A DNA stretch of 64,000 nucleotides from Clostridia bacterium (GTDB taxonomy: Bacteria > Bacillota > Clostridia > Acetivibrionales > JAFADI01): assembly GCA_026418695.1 (NCBI GenBank), contig JAOAAU010000009.1, positions 1 to 64,000 on the forward strand. Direction: 5' to 3'. The notes under the pieces were generated by a model. It made no database searches, was not told where the DNA came from, and was given only the letters and a program-made list of their open reading frames with translations. The position numbers were made by a program, and so were the translations under genes. Shown here piece after piece: positions 42,389 to 51,679 of the stretch (position 1 is its first letter; each line of letters starts with the position of its first letter).

Positions 42389-43744
42389 ATGAATAGAAGA
42401 AGGCTACTTATAGCAGCTTCCATTATCATCATCGCATTACTGGGAGCGGCTTATGTGACTCTCAGCCAGCCCAAGGCCAATTCCAAGAACGAAGAAAGTG
42501 CAGCAAAAAAGGTTGAAACGGCAGTAGTGGATAGCGGCAAAAAAACGGAAGAAAAGAATCCGGATCTGACTGAGCCAGCTGTATCTGAAAAAAAGGAAGA
42601 GAATATCAAGAGTGAGGAAATTGCTGTAGCAAACAATACACCGGAATATGATATGAAAGCTTTTCTCTGCCAATTGAATTCAGGAGAAGTTTTCATGAAG
42701 CTGGAATACTATGTGAATGGCGAAAGCTTGACCCGACAAGTCAATGCTGAAACTGTACCTCAGCTAAAAGATGTTTTCAGCAAGAGGGAAAAAAATACTT
42801 CCAACCCGCAGGCCTTCGGTATCCAATCTGTGTATTTGAATCCCAAGCTTCATAAAGCCTATTTTATAGCCTCGGATAAGCCTATCATGGAGTCCGCTGA
42901 AATAACTTTGTACGGGATGGATTTAAAGGAAGGTTCCGTGAACAAGCTTTTTTCTCAAATCGGGAAATTCTCGGATTTTAAGTTCTCAAAAGACATGAAG
43001 TATCTTGCATTTAGCTATGTGGAAAGTGCTTTGAGCAGTCAGTATCCGAGAAGGACGCTGCTTCAGGTACTGGAATGCAGTAAGGATAAATTTGCTGTAA
43101 ACGGCAACAAGGATGCAAAAGGAAACCTTATTGGAAACAACACGGATCAAAAGATGGTCTATCACTATTCCTTGATGTCGTGGCAATCGAATAATACATT
43201 GAAGATTAAAGAAACTGTGTTCCCGAAAAACAGCGATACCGGTGAAAAGTCAAGGGAACTCTTGTATGATATAGAGAAAAACCTACTCACTAATATGGAT
43301 GGGAGCCCTGCCATTGCAGGACAGACCGCCGGAAATAAAGACGGACAGGCAGCAAAAGCCGATTCAGAGCCTGTAAAAGCATTGAAAGGGTTTTATACCA
43401 ATTTGTCTTCAGGACAGTATACCAAGGCCTATGATCTTCTGGATGACAAATTCCAGCTGAATGCCTTCAAACTCATGGGGGTGGCCGAATTAAGCAAGAA
43501 GGATATTGATGTTGAAAGCTTTTCGGCATACGGCAGCTTTTTTAAAACAGCGAAAATTGAAAGCGTAGTCCACGACAAAATGTCGGGAAATACAGCCAAC
43601 GTTTATTTCTATCAGGTGTTTTCAATCAGTGAAGGGAATGAAGTGAAGCAAGCACTGGTGGCTACTTTGAAAAAGACAGCAAAAGGTTGGAAGATTGCAG
43701 CGGTGGGAGACGGCAATATCAATGAGAAGCCTTTCAAGCAATAG
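42389..43744 (+). CDS. membrane-anchored hypothetical protein
   Basis: A 451-residue protein with a short basic N-terminus and one membrane anchor (about 6-27), then a Lys/Glu/Ala-rich linker (about 30-85). The extracytoplasmic part has a beta-rich section (about 90-300) and, after a second linker, a C-terminal domain (about 335-450) resembling NTF2/DUF4878-like folds: ALKGFYTNLSSGQYTKAYDLLDDKF and GNTANVYFYQVFSISEG and KGWKIAAVGD. Function unknown. GGAGG at 42378 fixes the start at 42389. Confidence 0.72.
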   Translation: MNRRRLLIAASIIIIALLGAAYVTLSQPKANSKNEESAAKKVETAVVDSGKKTEEKNPDLTEPAVSEKKEENIKSEEIAVANNTPEYDMKAFLCQLNSGEVFMKLEYYVNGESLTRQVNAETVPQLKDVFSKREKNTSNPQAFGIQSVYLNPKLHKAYFIASDKPIMESAEITLYGMDLKEGSVNKLFSQIGKFSDFKFSKDMKYLAFSYVESALSSQYPRRTLLQVLECSKDKFAVNGNKDAKGNLIGNNTDQKMVYHYSLMSWQSNNTLKIKETVFPKNSDTGEKSRELLYDIEKNLLTNMDGSPAIAGQTAGNKDGQAAKADSEPVKALKGFYTNLSSGQYTKAYDLLDDKFQLNAFKLMGVAELSKKDIDVESFSAYGSFFKTAKIESVVHDKMSGNTANVYFYQVFSISEGNEVKQALVATLKKTAKGWKIAAVGDGNINEKPFKQ

Positions 43745-43786
43745 ATAGGATACGGATTTGAATCTTGATATGAATTCTTTAATGGT

Positions 43787-43811
43787 AAACTACAATTTTG
43801 AATTATAGTTT
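43787..43811 (+). repeat. inverted repeat upstream of the FMN reductase gene
   Basis: AAACTACAATT (43787-43797) and AATTATAGTTT (43801-43811) are inverted copies with one mismatch around a TTG centre. It lies 24 bases before the reductase start and may be an operator. Confidence 0.5.
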
Positions 43812-43835
43812 GGATATATGAAAGAGGTGGGGTCA

Positions 43836-44432
43836 ATGTTAATTATCGGTTTAAATGGCAGTCCCAATAAAAACGGGAATACGAAAATGTTACTCAATCA
43901 GGTACTGGAGAAAGCCTCCGGCCTTGGTTCGGAGACAAGAATATTGGAAATCGATGAACTTTTGGCATCTTCGAAACACGGCTTCTGCAAAGCGTGCAGC
44001 AACCCTTGCTCAGGAGTGTGCTACAAGGGATCGAAATTGGAAGAAGCTTTTGAACTGATGAAGAAAGCGGATGGTCTTGTCTTTGGAAGCCCGGTTTATT
44101 TTGGGAGCGTTTCAGGGCAGCTGAAGGCGCTTTTTGATAAAACCAGAAAGCTAAGGGTTGAAAAGGCTTTCTACAATAAGGTAGCCGCTGGAGTTACCGT
44201 AGGAACCTCCAGATTTGGAGGGCAGGAAACTACGATGAAAGCCCTTCATGACATCATGCTGGTGCACGGGATGATCATTGTTGCAGATGGCTTTGGAGAG
44301 GATGATTGCGGTCATCACGGCGTATGCGCTCAAAGGCCGGCAGACAAGGATGAGTTTGCGATAAAGCGTTCTGAGATTCTTGCAAAACGGTTGGTTGAAG
44401 TCTGCAAGGCAACAGAACAATTAAGAAAATAG
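43836..44432 (+). CDS. NADPH-dependent FMN reductase / iron-sulfur flavoprotein-like
   Basis: A 198-residue flavodoxin-fold protein. The FMN phosphate loop is GSPNKNGNT at 8-16, the second loop is GSPVYFGSVSGQLKALFDKT at about 88-107. A cysteine cluster Cys51, Cys54, Cys58, Cys62 follows; its spacing (2-3-3) differs slightly from the CX2CX2CX5C of archaeal iron-sulfur flavoproteins, but a [4Fe-4S] cluster is plausible. It may reduce oxygen, quinones or metal ions. AGAGGTGGGG precedes the ATG at 43836. Confidence 0.82.
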   Translation: MLIIGLNGSPNKNGNTKMLLNQVLEKASGLGSETRILEIDELLASSKHGFCKACSNPCSGVCYKGSKLEEAFELMKKADGLVFGSPVYFGSVSGQLKALFDKTRKLRVEKAFYNKVAAGVTVGTSRFGGQETTMKALHDIMLVHGMIIVADGFGEDDCGHHGVCAQRPADKDEFAIKRSEILAKRLVEVCKATEQLRK

Positions 44433-44560
44433 AGATCATATTTCTCCTTCACAACACATCTCCGCTAATTCAAAAAGTATAGGGGAAATCAGTGTAAAAA
44501 TACAATTTCATGCTTTGGAGAGAGTTAAAATGAGGGTGGATATATGCAAAGGAGAATTAG

Positions 44561-45322
44561 ATGTTACACGAATTTTCACGTACGGAAATGCTGATAGGAG
44601 CAGAAGCACTAAAGATACTTTCGGAGAGCAAGGTAGCGGTTTTTGGGATCGGCGGGGTAGGTTCCTTTGTTGTTGAAGGACTGGTACGGTCGGGCGTCGG
44701 CAGGTTTATTCTGGTGGATGACGACTGTGTTTGTCTAACGAACCTCAATAGACAGCTCCATGCCACAAGAAGGACTGTTGGAAAGCCGAAGGTTGAGGTG
44801 ATGCGGGACCGGATTCTGGAGATCAATCCAAAGGCGGAAGTGGAAACATTTCAGACCTTTTATCTGCCGGGTTCGTCTCAAAACATTATCAGTGCGGACT
44901 GTAATTATGTTATAGACGCTATTGATACGGTTACCGGAAAAATCGGGCTGATTCTTGAGGCCAAAGAAAAAGGAATTCCAATCATCAGCTGCATGGGAAC
45001 GGGGAATAAACTGGATCCTACCATGCTGGAAGTGACAGACCTTTTTAAGACTTCCATTTGCCCGCTGGCGAAGGTCATGAGGAAGGAACTGCGGAGCAGA
45101 AATGTTGATTCACTGAAAGTAGTCTATTCGAAGGAGGAACCCATTAAACCCGTCGAAACGGAAAACTCCAGCTGCAGTGCAGGCTGCATTTGTCCAAAGG
45201 GAACCACCCGGAAGTGCACGGTACGCCATCAGATTCCGGCCAGCATTTCCTTTGTGCCTTCCGTAGCCGGTATGATTATTGCTGGAGAGGTCGTTAAGGA
45301 CCTGATCGGATATAAGAGATAA
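44561..45322 (+). CDS. tcdA: tRNA threonylcarbamoyladenosine dehydratase TcdA-like
   Basis: A 253-residue ThiF/E1-like protein. The nucleotide-binding loop is GIGGVGS at 29-35, followed by DDDCVCLTNLNRQ and later the conserved GTGNKLDPTMLEV. These features match TcdA (CsdL), which cyclises t6A to ct6A at tRNA position 37. The C-terminal part carries a Cys-rich insertion (SCSAGCICPKGTTRKC) typical of clostridial members, possibly a metal site. AAAGGAG precedes the ATG. It leads a unit with the P-loop gene 14 bases downstream. Confidence 0.88.
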   Translation: MLHEFSRTEMLIGAEALKILSESKVAVFGIGGVGSFVVEGLVRSGVGRFILVDDDCVCLTNLNRQLHATRRTVGKPKVEVMRDRILEINPKAEVETFQTFYLPGSSQNIISADCNYVIDAIDTVTGKIGLILEAKEKGIPIISCMGTGNKLDPTMLEVTDLFKTSICPLAKVMRKELRSRNVDSLKVVYSKEEPIKPVETENSSCSAGCICPKGTTRKCTVRHQIPASISFVPSVAGMIIAGEVVKDLIGYKR

Positions 45323-45336
45323 GAAAGAGGAATATC

Positions 45337-46011
45337 ATGTTTGAAAAACGTTTAAGTATATTTACTGGGCATTTTGGAAGCGGAAAGACAGAGGTTGCAG
45401 TTAATTATGCCCTCAAAATGTCTGCAGCAGGGAACAAGACGGCCATCGTAGATTTTGATATCGTTAATCCGTACTTCCGGACGGCTGACGCAAAGGAGAC
45501 ACTGGAAAAACAGGGCATCTGGGTAATCACGCCGATGTATGCCAATACCAATGTGGACGTACCGGCATTACCGCCGGAGATTTATTCCTTGTTTCAAAAG
45601 AAGGAATACAAGGCTGTATTGGATGTGGGCGGTGACGATCTGGGAGCAAGAGCCGTAGCGAGATTCAGAGAAGAAATCCAGCAGGACGACTACGAAATGT
45701 TTTTTGTAGTCAATGTGAAGAGACCTATGACCGATACCCTGGAAAAAATAGAAGAAATGATCTACAGCATCGAAAGCAGCGCCGGAATGAAAGTAACCAA
45801 GCTGGTAAACAATACGAACCTTCTTCAGTATACTTCATTCGAGGATATTGTAGAAGGTCAGGAAAAGATCTTTGAGATTTCGAATAAGTTGGGAGTGCCC
45901 ATGGGCTTTACCACCTGTATGGGGATCGATTGCCATACATTGAAAGAGAAAGTCGGAAATGAAGTGCTGACTTTGGATAAGCTGATTAAACTGCCCTGGG
46001 ACCGTGAATAA
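45337..46011 (+). CDS. P-loop ATPase, CooC/MinD-like
   Basis: A 224-residue NTPase. The Walker A motif is GHFGSGKT at 11-18, followed by AIVDFDIVNPYFRT (Walker A'/switch) and AVLDVGGDDLGARAV at about 88-102, which fits the SIMIBI class (ParA/MinD/CooC). The gene is 15 bases behind tcdA and precedes the vor genes by about 125 bases. Such ATPases are often maturation or assembly factors for metalloenzymes; a role in assembly of the neighbouring oxidoreductase is only guessed from position. Confidence 0.8.
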   Translation: MFEKRLSIFTGHFGSGKTEVAVNYALKMSAAGNKTAIVDFDIVNPYFRTADAKETLEKQGIWVITPMYANTNVDVPALPPEIYSLFQKKEYKAVLDVGGDDLGARAVARFREEIQQDDYEMFFVVNVKRPMTDTLEKIEEMIYSIESSAGMKVTKLVNNTNLLQYTSFEDIVEGQEKIFEISNKLGVPMGFTTCMGIDCHTLKEKVGNEVLTLDKLIKLPWDRE

Positions 46012-46137
46012 GGTTAAAGATTATGAACAAACTTGCATTCGGGAACAAAGAGTTTTATAATAAACAAGATAGGTTTGGTCAAAAATAGAAGCTTTTAGAT
46101 TCAATAGAATGAAATTTTATTTTGAGAGAGGGTTAAT

Positions 46138-46344
46138 ATGGCAAAAGTGACCTTTTTTGAGGAAAAGTGTAAAGGGTGCAAATTATGTACGACCGTGTGC
46201 CCCAAGAATATTGTTGTGATGGACACCAACAAGTTAAACCAGAAGGGTTTTCATCCTGCGGGAGTATCAGATATGGACAAATGTATCGGTTGTGCATTTT
46301 GTGCTACGATTTGTCCGGATTGTGTCATTGAAGTAGAGAAATAA
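46138..46344 (+). CDS. vorD: 2-oxoacid:ferredoxin oxidoreductase delta subunit (2[4Fe-4S] ferredoxin)
   Basis: A 68-residue ferredoxin with two complete [4Fe-4S] motifs, CKGCKLCTTVCP (about 11-22) and CIGCAFCATICP (about 46-57). Its position ahead of the B, A and C subunit genes identifies it as the electron-relay subunit. It takes electrons from the catalytic subunits to soluble ferredoxin. A GAGGG ribosome site precedes the ATG. An unusual 193-base gap separates it from the next subunit gene. Confidence 0.88.
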   Translation: MAKVTFFEEKCKGCKLCTTVCPKNIVVMDTNKLNQKGFHPAGVSDMDKCIGCAFCATICPDCVIEVEK

Positions 46345-46420
46345 TTTGTAATCATGCTAAGGAAGTTATGATTCTACTGTGATTATCCAATTTCCGTTAT
46401 TTCTATCTCGGTTGAAGAAT

Positions 46421-46467
46421 ATCGATAACAAGTTTTGAATTAAAAATTAATTAAGGTAGTTATCGAT
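46421..46467 (+). repeat. inverted repeat inside the vor operon
   Basis: ATCGATAAC (46421-46429) and GTTATCGAT (46459-46467) are perfect inverted copies 29 bases apart in the gap between vorD and vorB. Could mark an internal regulatory site or a processing stem. Confidence 0.55.
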
Positions 46468-46537
46468 GAAATTCGCCAATTTATCCACTAAGGAATTTTG
46501 AATTTAAACTTGGCTCATTATAAGGGGGACATATGGT

Positions 46538-47593
46538 ATGGGAGAAAAATTATTGATGAAAGGAAACGAAGTCATTGCAGAAGCGGCGTTGAGAGCCGGA
46601 TGCAAGCACTACTTCGGTTATCCTATAACACCTCAGACTGAAATCGCTCACTATATGGCAAAAAAAATGCCGGAAGTGGACGGTGTCTTTGTTCAGGCAG
46701 AAAGTGAAGTTGCAGCCATTAATATGGTATACGGCGCGGCAGCTGCCGGCGCAAGGGTTTTGACTTCTTCCTCAAGCCCTGGAATCAGTTTGAAACAAGA
46801 AGGAATTTCATATATCGCAGGTGCAGAACTACCTTGTGTTATTGTAAATATCGTGCGCTGCGGACCCGGATTAGGCGGTATCCTGCCTGCACAGTGTGAC
46901 TACTTCCAGGCGGTTAAAGGCGGCGGACACGGAGACTACAAGATGGTAGTACTGGCACCTTCAAGCGTTCAGGAATTGTATGAGCTGACGGTGGATGCCT
47001 TTAATATTGCCGATAAATACAGGATTGTTACCATGATTATGGGAGACGGTATCCTGGGCCAGATGATGGAAGCGGTAGAGTTCAGAAACCAGGAGGAAAT
47101 CATTCCGGCGGATAAAAGCTGGGCAACCACTGGAACAGAAATGAAGAGAGACAATAATATGGTCACTTCCATCTATATCAATCCTGAAATGTTGGAAAAG
47201 CATAATCAGAAGCTGCAGGCCAAATACAAGCAGATTGAAGAAAATGAAACCCGGGTTGAAGTTTATAACTGTGAAAATCCGGATATCATCATCACTGCTT
47301 TTGGAACTGTAGCAAGAATCGTTAAAAACGTCATTAAAACTGCTGAAAAGGAAGGAATCAAGATCGGGCTGATCCGGCCGATATCCCTTTGGCCTTTCCC
47401 GACACAGGAATTTGAAAAATATGCAGAGGTTCCGAAAGCGTTCCTTTCCGTTGAATTAAATGCGGGTCAGATGGTCGAAGACGTAAAGCTTGCTGTGAAT
47501 GGTAAGCGTCCTGTACACTTCTACGGAAGAATGGGCGGAATGATTCCAAGCCAGCAGGAAATTCTGGACAAAGTCAAAGAAATTTTAAAGTGA
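46538..47593 (+). CDS. vorB: 2-oxoacid:ferredoxin oxidoreductase alpha subunit (VorB)
   Basis: A 351-residue pyruvate/ketoacid:ferredoxin oxidoreductase alpha subunit. Landmarks are KGNEVIAEAALRAGCKHYFGYPITPQTEI (about 8-36), AESEVAAINMVYGAAAAGARVLTSSSSPGIS (about 53-83) and the C-terminal transketolase-like domain with IITAFGTVARI. The VorB/KorA distinction is by similarity; branched-chain 2-oxoacids, 2-oxoglutarate or pyruvate could be the substrate. Together with vorA, C and D it oxidises a 2-oxoacid to acyl-CoA with reduction of ferredoxin. AAGGGGGA precedes the ATG. Confidence 0.9.
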   Translation: MGEKLLMKGNEVIAEAALRAGCKHYFGYPITPQTEIAHYMAKKMPEVDGVFVQAESEVAAINMVYGAAAAGARVLTSSSSPGISLKQEGISYIAGAELPCVIVNIVRCGPGLGGILPAQCDYFQAVKGGGHGDYKMVVLAPSSVQELYELTVDAFNIADKYRIVTMIMGDGILGQMMEAVEFRNQEEIIPADKSWATTGTEMKRDNNMVTSIYINPEMLEKHNQKLQAKYKQIEENETRVEVYNCENPDIIITAFGTVARIVKNVIKTAEKEGIKIGLIRPISLWPFPTQEFEKYAEVPKAFLSVELNAGQMVEDVKLAVNGKRPVHFYGRMGGMIPSQQEILDKVKEILK

Positions 47594-47603
47594 GGGGATA
47601 TCA

Positions 47604-48350
47604 ATGGCGACTGTATTTAAAAGACCACATGCGTTAAAAGATCTGTCCATGCATTATTGCCCCGGATGTACTCACGGCATCGTGCACAGGCTGATCGCAG
47701 AAGTAATTGATGAGCTGGGAATAGAAGGAAAGACCATCGGGGTATCTCCTGTTGGATGTACTTATAACAACTACGAGTATTTTAACTGTGATATGGTTCA
47801 GGCGGCTCACGGAAGGGCGCCTGCCGTTGGAACAGGGATTAAGAGAGTCAATCCGGACAATCTGGTATTCACGTACCAGGGAGACGGAGACCTTGCAGCC
47901 ATCGGAACTGCGGAAATCGTTCATGCAGCTACGAGAGGGGAAAAGATCACTTCTATCTTTGTAAACAATGCTATTTATGGGATGACATCGGGACAGATGG
48001 CCCCAACAACACTGATGAATCAGGTAACGACTACTTCTCCTTTCGGCAGAAAACCTGACCTTCACGGTTTCCCTGTGAAGGTCTGTGAGCTTTTATCAAC
48101 GCTGGAAGGTGCAGTTTATGTAGAGAGAGTATCTGTCCATGACATCAAAAATATTATGAATGCCAAGAAGGCGATTAAGAAAGCTTTCCAGATACAAATG
48201 GCAGGCAAGGGCTTTGCGATCGTAGAGATCCTGTCTACCTGTCCTACCAACTGGGGACTTAAGCCTGTAGATGCACTCAAATGGGTTCAGGACAAGATGA
48301 TTCCGTTTTACCCGCTGGGGAATTTTAAAGGCAAGGACTTGGAGGTGTAA
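47604..48350 (+). CDS. vorA: 2-oxoacid:ferredoxin oxidoreductase beta subunit (VorA, thiamine-PP binding)
   Basis: A 248-residue beta subunit. The cluster-binding motif YCPGC is at 18-22, the thiamine diphosphate motif GDGD at 93-96 with NN at 121-122, and GMTSGQMAPTT at about 126-136 is family-typical. It carries the TPP and part of the electron path. It starts 10 bases after vorB with GAGGGG upstream. Confidence 0.9.
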   Translation: MATVFKRPHALKDLSMHYCPGCTHGIVHRLIAEVIDELGIEGKTIGVSPVGCTYNNYEYFNCDMVQAAHGRAPAVGTGIKRVNPDNLVFTYQGDGDLAAIGTAEIVHAATRGEKITSIFVNNAIYGMTSGQMAPTTLMNQVTTTSPFGRKPDLHGFPVKVCELLSTLEGAVYVERVSVHDIKNIMNAKKAIKKAFQIQMAGKGFAIVEILSTCPTNWGLKPVDALKWVQDKMIPFYPLGNFKGKDLEV

Positions 48351-48352
48351 GT

Positions 48353-48883
48353 ATGCAGCAGGAAATTATTATCGCAGGATTTGGCGGACAGGGGATCCTA
48401 TCCGCAGGAAGGCTTCTCGCTTATGCTGGAATGCTTGAAAATAAGAACGTTTCTTGGCTTCCATCCTATGGCCCTGAAATGAGAGGGGGTACCGCAAATT
48501 GCCACGTAATCATATCCGATGAACCGGTAGGTTCACCGATATTAAACAGTGCAACTGCATTGGTGGTTATGAATGGCCCATCCCTCGAAAAGTTTGAAGG
48601 TATGATTGTAAAAGGCGGAGTGATCATCACAGACAGCTCTCTGGTGGATAAAAGTCCAAAGAGAACCGATGTAGACGTGTTTGAAATCCCGGCTACAAAA
48701 ATGGCATCCGATATGGGAAACCTGACTTTTGCAAATATCATTCTATTAGGGAAGCTGATTGGAAAAACAGGAATCGTATCTAAAGAAAGCTTTGCGGAAG
48801 CGCTAAAAAAGGTGCTTCCGGAAAAGAAACACAATTTGATTCCGGAAGAAATGAAAGCCCTTGAGGATGGAATGAACTATTAA
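48353..48883 (+). CDS. vorC: 2-oxoacid:ferredoxin oxidoreductase gamma subunit (VorC)
   Basis: A 176-residue gamma subunit (POR_N-type domain). Diagnostic stretches are IAGFGGQGILSAGRLLA at about 6-22 and SYGPEMRGGTANCHVIIS at about 38-55. It helps bind CoA and completes the four-subunit enzyme. Start 2 bases after the vorA stop with GGAGGTG overlapping the end of vorA, so translation is coupled. A terminator follows. Confidence 0.9.
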   Translation: MQQEIIIAGFGGQGILSAGRLLAYAGMLENKNVSWLPSYGPEMRGGTANCHVIISDEPVGSPILNSATALVVMNGPSLEKFEGMIVKGGVIITDSSLVDKSPKRTDVDVFEIPATKMASDMGNLTFANIILLGKLIGKTGIVSKESFAEALKKVLPEKKHNLIPEEMKALEDGMNY

Positions 48884-48893
48884 TTCAAGATAG

Positions 48894-48926
48894 AAAACTG
48901 CTGCTTGTTGAATGCAGCAGTTTTTT
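48894..48926 (+). terminator. rho-independent terminator of the vor operon
   Basis: An 11-bp stem (48894-48904 with 48914-48924), 9-base loop, followed by T-rich sequence. Confidence 0.85.
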
Positions 48927-48940
48927 GTTTGTCTTCTTTT

Positions 48941-48976
48941 AAAAAAAAGAGCAATGGATTTTCATCCACTGCTCTT
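48941..48976 (-). terminator. rho-independent terminator of glnN
   Basis: A 13-base stem with one mismatch (48947-48959 with 48964-48976), TTTC loop, and an eight-base T-run on the minus strand. Confidence 0.82.
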
Positions 48977-48994
48977 GATATTTTGTAAAACGAA

Positions 48995-51088
48995 TTATAC
49001 GTTGAACAGCATATCGCCGTAAGTTGGTAATGGCCAGTATTCTTCGTCAACGATGGCTTCGAGCTTGTCAGCATCTGCTCTCAGAACGCCCATCTGAGCA
49101 AATACCTTATCTCTGAATGCGCATGCCTGTTTGTAAGAATCGCCATGCATGTCATTTGCTTCATCCACTGCTTTTTCAAGGACTGCGATATTCTTCTTGA
49201 GGGATGCTGCAAGAGCAGAAACTTCAGCAAGAAGTTCAGTCTGTGCACTTATATCAACTTTTACTCCAGTAGCCTGGATGGAATTGATAGAAGTAGCAAG
49301 TTCAGTTGTGAACTTGATTACTGCAGGGAGGACCTGGCGTTTTGCCATTTCAAGCATAGTAAGCGCTTCAATATTGATGGTCTTGATATAACCTTCGAGG
49401 TTGATTTCGTAACGGGATTCGAGCTCAACTTTGCTTAATACGCCGTGCTTTTCAAATACCTTGATGCTCTTTTCAGTGATTAACTGAGGCAAAGCTGCAA
49501 CGGTGGATGTAAAGTTTGGCAACCCTCTTTTTGCTGCTTCAGCAACCCACTCTTCAGAATAGCCGTTGCCATTGAAGATGATTCTCTTGTGGTTCTTAAC
49601 GATTTCCTGTAGGATCGCCTGTACTTCAGCATCGAAATCCTTTGCTTTTTCAAGTCTGTCAGCGATCTCGGACAGGATTTCAGCAACTGTTGTATTGAGA
49701 ACAAAATTGCAGCCGGAGATCGACTGAGAAGATCCAACCATTCTGAACTCGAACTTGTTACCTGTGAATGCGAAAGGTGATGTTCTGTTTCTATCGGTAG
49801 TATCCTTTGGAAGAGCTGGAAGAGTGGATACTCCAACCTTCAACTGACCGCCCTGCTTGGAGGAAGTAGCTCCGCCTTTTTCGATCTGTTCGAGGATATC
49901 AGTGAGCTGATCGCCAAGGAAGATGGAGATGATCGCTGGTGGTGCTTCGTTAGCGCCAAGTCTGTGATCATTTCCAGGGGTTGCAGCTGATACTCTTAAG
50001 AGGTCAGCGTATTCATCAACCGCTCTGATTACTGCTGCGAGGAATACGAGGAATTGTGCATTTTCATGTGGAGTATGTCCTGGTTCTAAAAGGTTCTGTC
50101 CATCGTTGGTTCCCATGGACCAGTTGTTGTGCTTACCGGAACCGTTAACACCCGCAAAAGGCTTTTCATGGAGGAGACAAACAAGACCGTGTCTTAAAGC
50201 AACTTTCTTCATTGTATCCATGGTTAACTGGTTATGATCAGTAGCAATATTGGTTGTGCTGAAGATCGGAGCAAGCTCGTGCTGTGCAGGAGCAACTTCG
50301 TTATGTTTAGTTTTTGCAGAAATACCAAGCTTCCAAAGTTCTTCGTCCAGTTCCTTCATGAACGCAGAAACTCTTTCTTTCAGTGTACCGAAGTAATGAT
50401 CTTCGAGTTCCTGACCCTTCGGAGGTTTTGCACCGAACAGTGTCCTGCCAGTGAAAATAAGGTCTTTACGAGCATCATACATGTCCTTGTCGATTAAGAA
50501 ATATTCCTGTTCCGGACCAACCGTAGTGATTACTCTTGTAGCGGTAGTGTTACCGAAGAGTCTCAATACACGAAGAGCTTGCTTGGAAATAGCTTCCATT
50601 GAACGGAGAAGCGGAGTTTTCTTGTCAAGAACTTCACCGGTGTATGAGCAGAAAGCGGTTGGAATATAGAGTGAATCATCCTTAACGAATGCAGGGGACG
50701 TACAATCCCAAGCTGTATAGCCTCTTGCTTCAAAAGTAGCACGGAGACCGCCGGAAGGGAAGGAGGAGGCATCAGGTTCACCCTTGATGAGTTCCTTGCC
50801 TGAGAATTCCATGATGACTTTTCCATCAGAAGTAGGGTTGATAAATGAATCATGCTTTTCAGCTGTGATTCCAGTCATTGGCTGGAACCAATGTGTGAAG
50901 TGGGTTGCTCCTTTTTCGATTGCCCAATCCTTCATCGCATTAGCAACAACTTCTGCAACTGCAGGATCAAGAGGAAGGCCTTCATCAATTGTCTTTTTTA
51001 AAGCTTTATAGGTAGCTTTTGGAAGGCGCTCTCTCATTACGGAGTCATTGAATACATTTGAACCAAAAATTTCACCGAGTTTTGACAT
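48995..51088 (-). CDS. glnN: glutamine synthetase type III
   Basis: A 697-residue GSIII enzyme, much longer than GSI (about 450). The N-terminal GSIII-specific domain includes [22 protein letters not shown] (about 52-73). The catalytic part has the Glu-containing [21 protein letters not shown], the ATP-site PEQEYFLID and [16 protein letters not shown], and [10 protein letters not shown] in the metal/substrate area. It makes glutamine from glutamate, ammonia and ATP. AAAGGGG precedes the start. It has a long leader with a terminator and two further hairpins (51173-51272), so expression is probably controlled by antitermination in response to nitrogen. Confidence 0.95.
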   Translation of the reverse strand: MSKLGEIFGSNVFNDSVMRERLPKATYKALKKTIDEGLPLDPAVAEVVANAMKDWAIEKGATHFTHWFQPMTGITAEKHDSFINPTSDGKVIMEFSGKELIKGEPDASSFPSGGLRATFEARGYTAWDCTSPAFVKDDSLYIPTAFCSYTGEVLDKKTPLLRSMEAISKQALRVLRLFGNTTATRVITTVGPEQEYFLIDKDMYDARKDLIFTGRTLFGAKPPKGQELEDHYFGTLKERVSAFMKELDEELWKLGISAKTKHNEVAPAQHELAPIFSTTNIATDHNQLTMDTMKKVALRHGLVCLLHEKPFAGVNGSGKHNNWSMGTNDGQNLLEPGHTPHENAQFLVFLAAVIRAVDEYADLLRVSAATPGNDHRLGANEAPPAIISIFLGDQLTDILEQIEKGGATSSKQGGQLKVGVSTLPALPKDTTDRNRTSPFAFTGNKFEFRMVGSSQSISGCNFVLNTTVAEILSEIADRLEKAKDFDAEVQAILQEIVKNHKRIIFNGNGYSEEWVAEAAKRGLPNFTSTVAALPQLITEKSIKVFEKHGVLSKVELESRYEINLEGYIKTINIEALTMLEMAKRQVLPAVIKFTTELATSINSIQATGVKVDISAQTELLAEVSALAASLKKNIAVLEKAVDEANDMHGDSYKQACAFRDKVFAQMGVLRADADKLEAIVDEEYWPLPTYGDMLFNV

Positions 51089-51172
51089 TTTTATACCCCT
51101 TTCAATTTTATTAATATTATTTATAAACTTGCTAGAAATACGTGCTTAAAGAATTCAAAATCAAAATAAAAA

Positions 51173-51272
51173 GACGCGTCAAATAGAATTTGAAACGTCC
51201 TCGTTCATCTTAGATATAGAATGTTCTCTAAACACCATTGTTTAAATAAGAACTATTATTTTTTTTATTATA
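51173..51272 (-). promoter_or_regulatory. glnN leader: ANTAR-type antitermination candidate
   Basis: Minus strand: a -10 TATAAT (51267-51272; -35 weak), then hairpin P1 (51223-51253) with stem TAAAC/GTTTA and hexaloop AATGGT (A at 1, G at 4), then hairpin P2 (51191-51207) with loop GAGGAC, overlapping the 5' arm of a terminator hairpin (51173-51199) followed by TTTTTATTTT. The overlap makes P2 and terminator mutually exclusive. That is the layout of ANTAR-protein targets, which control nitrogen genes and some clostridial glutamine synthetases. P2's loop lacks the A at position 1, so the match is partial. Confidence 0.62.
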
Positions 51273-51679
51273 TATATACTAGCGTTTTTTTATAAAAAAT
51301 GCAAGATGTAAATTTAAAAATTTCATAATTTTTTACTATAGCCCAAGCAATAAAACAGACTTGTCTTTGATTTAATGAGTATATTATGTGCACAGGTATA
51401 AATGACACTGAGTTTGGAAAAATTTTTAAATTGCATGGAGAAAATTCAACTGTAAAATATAACTTAGGGGATGAACACGGCTTCATATAATGTATTGCAG
51501 GGAACTCCCAGCAATGATAGATCAACGGCGAATTCACAAATCCTGATAATATGATACAATGTGCTGTAGTAGTGCAAATACTTTTATTTACTCTAATTGA
51601 CTTTGAAATAACCTATTTTAATACCATGATAGGATTTATACTGATTAATTCCGGGCTTTGATATAGAAAGGGGAAACTT
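51273..51679. other. intergenic region between divergent glnN and transglutaminase genes
   Basis: About 400 AT-rich bases with no supported gene. The plus-strand gene at 51680 has its ribosome site at the right edge; I see no convincing promoter for it. Confidence 0.5.
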
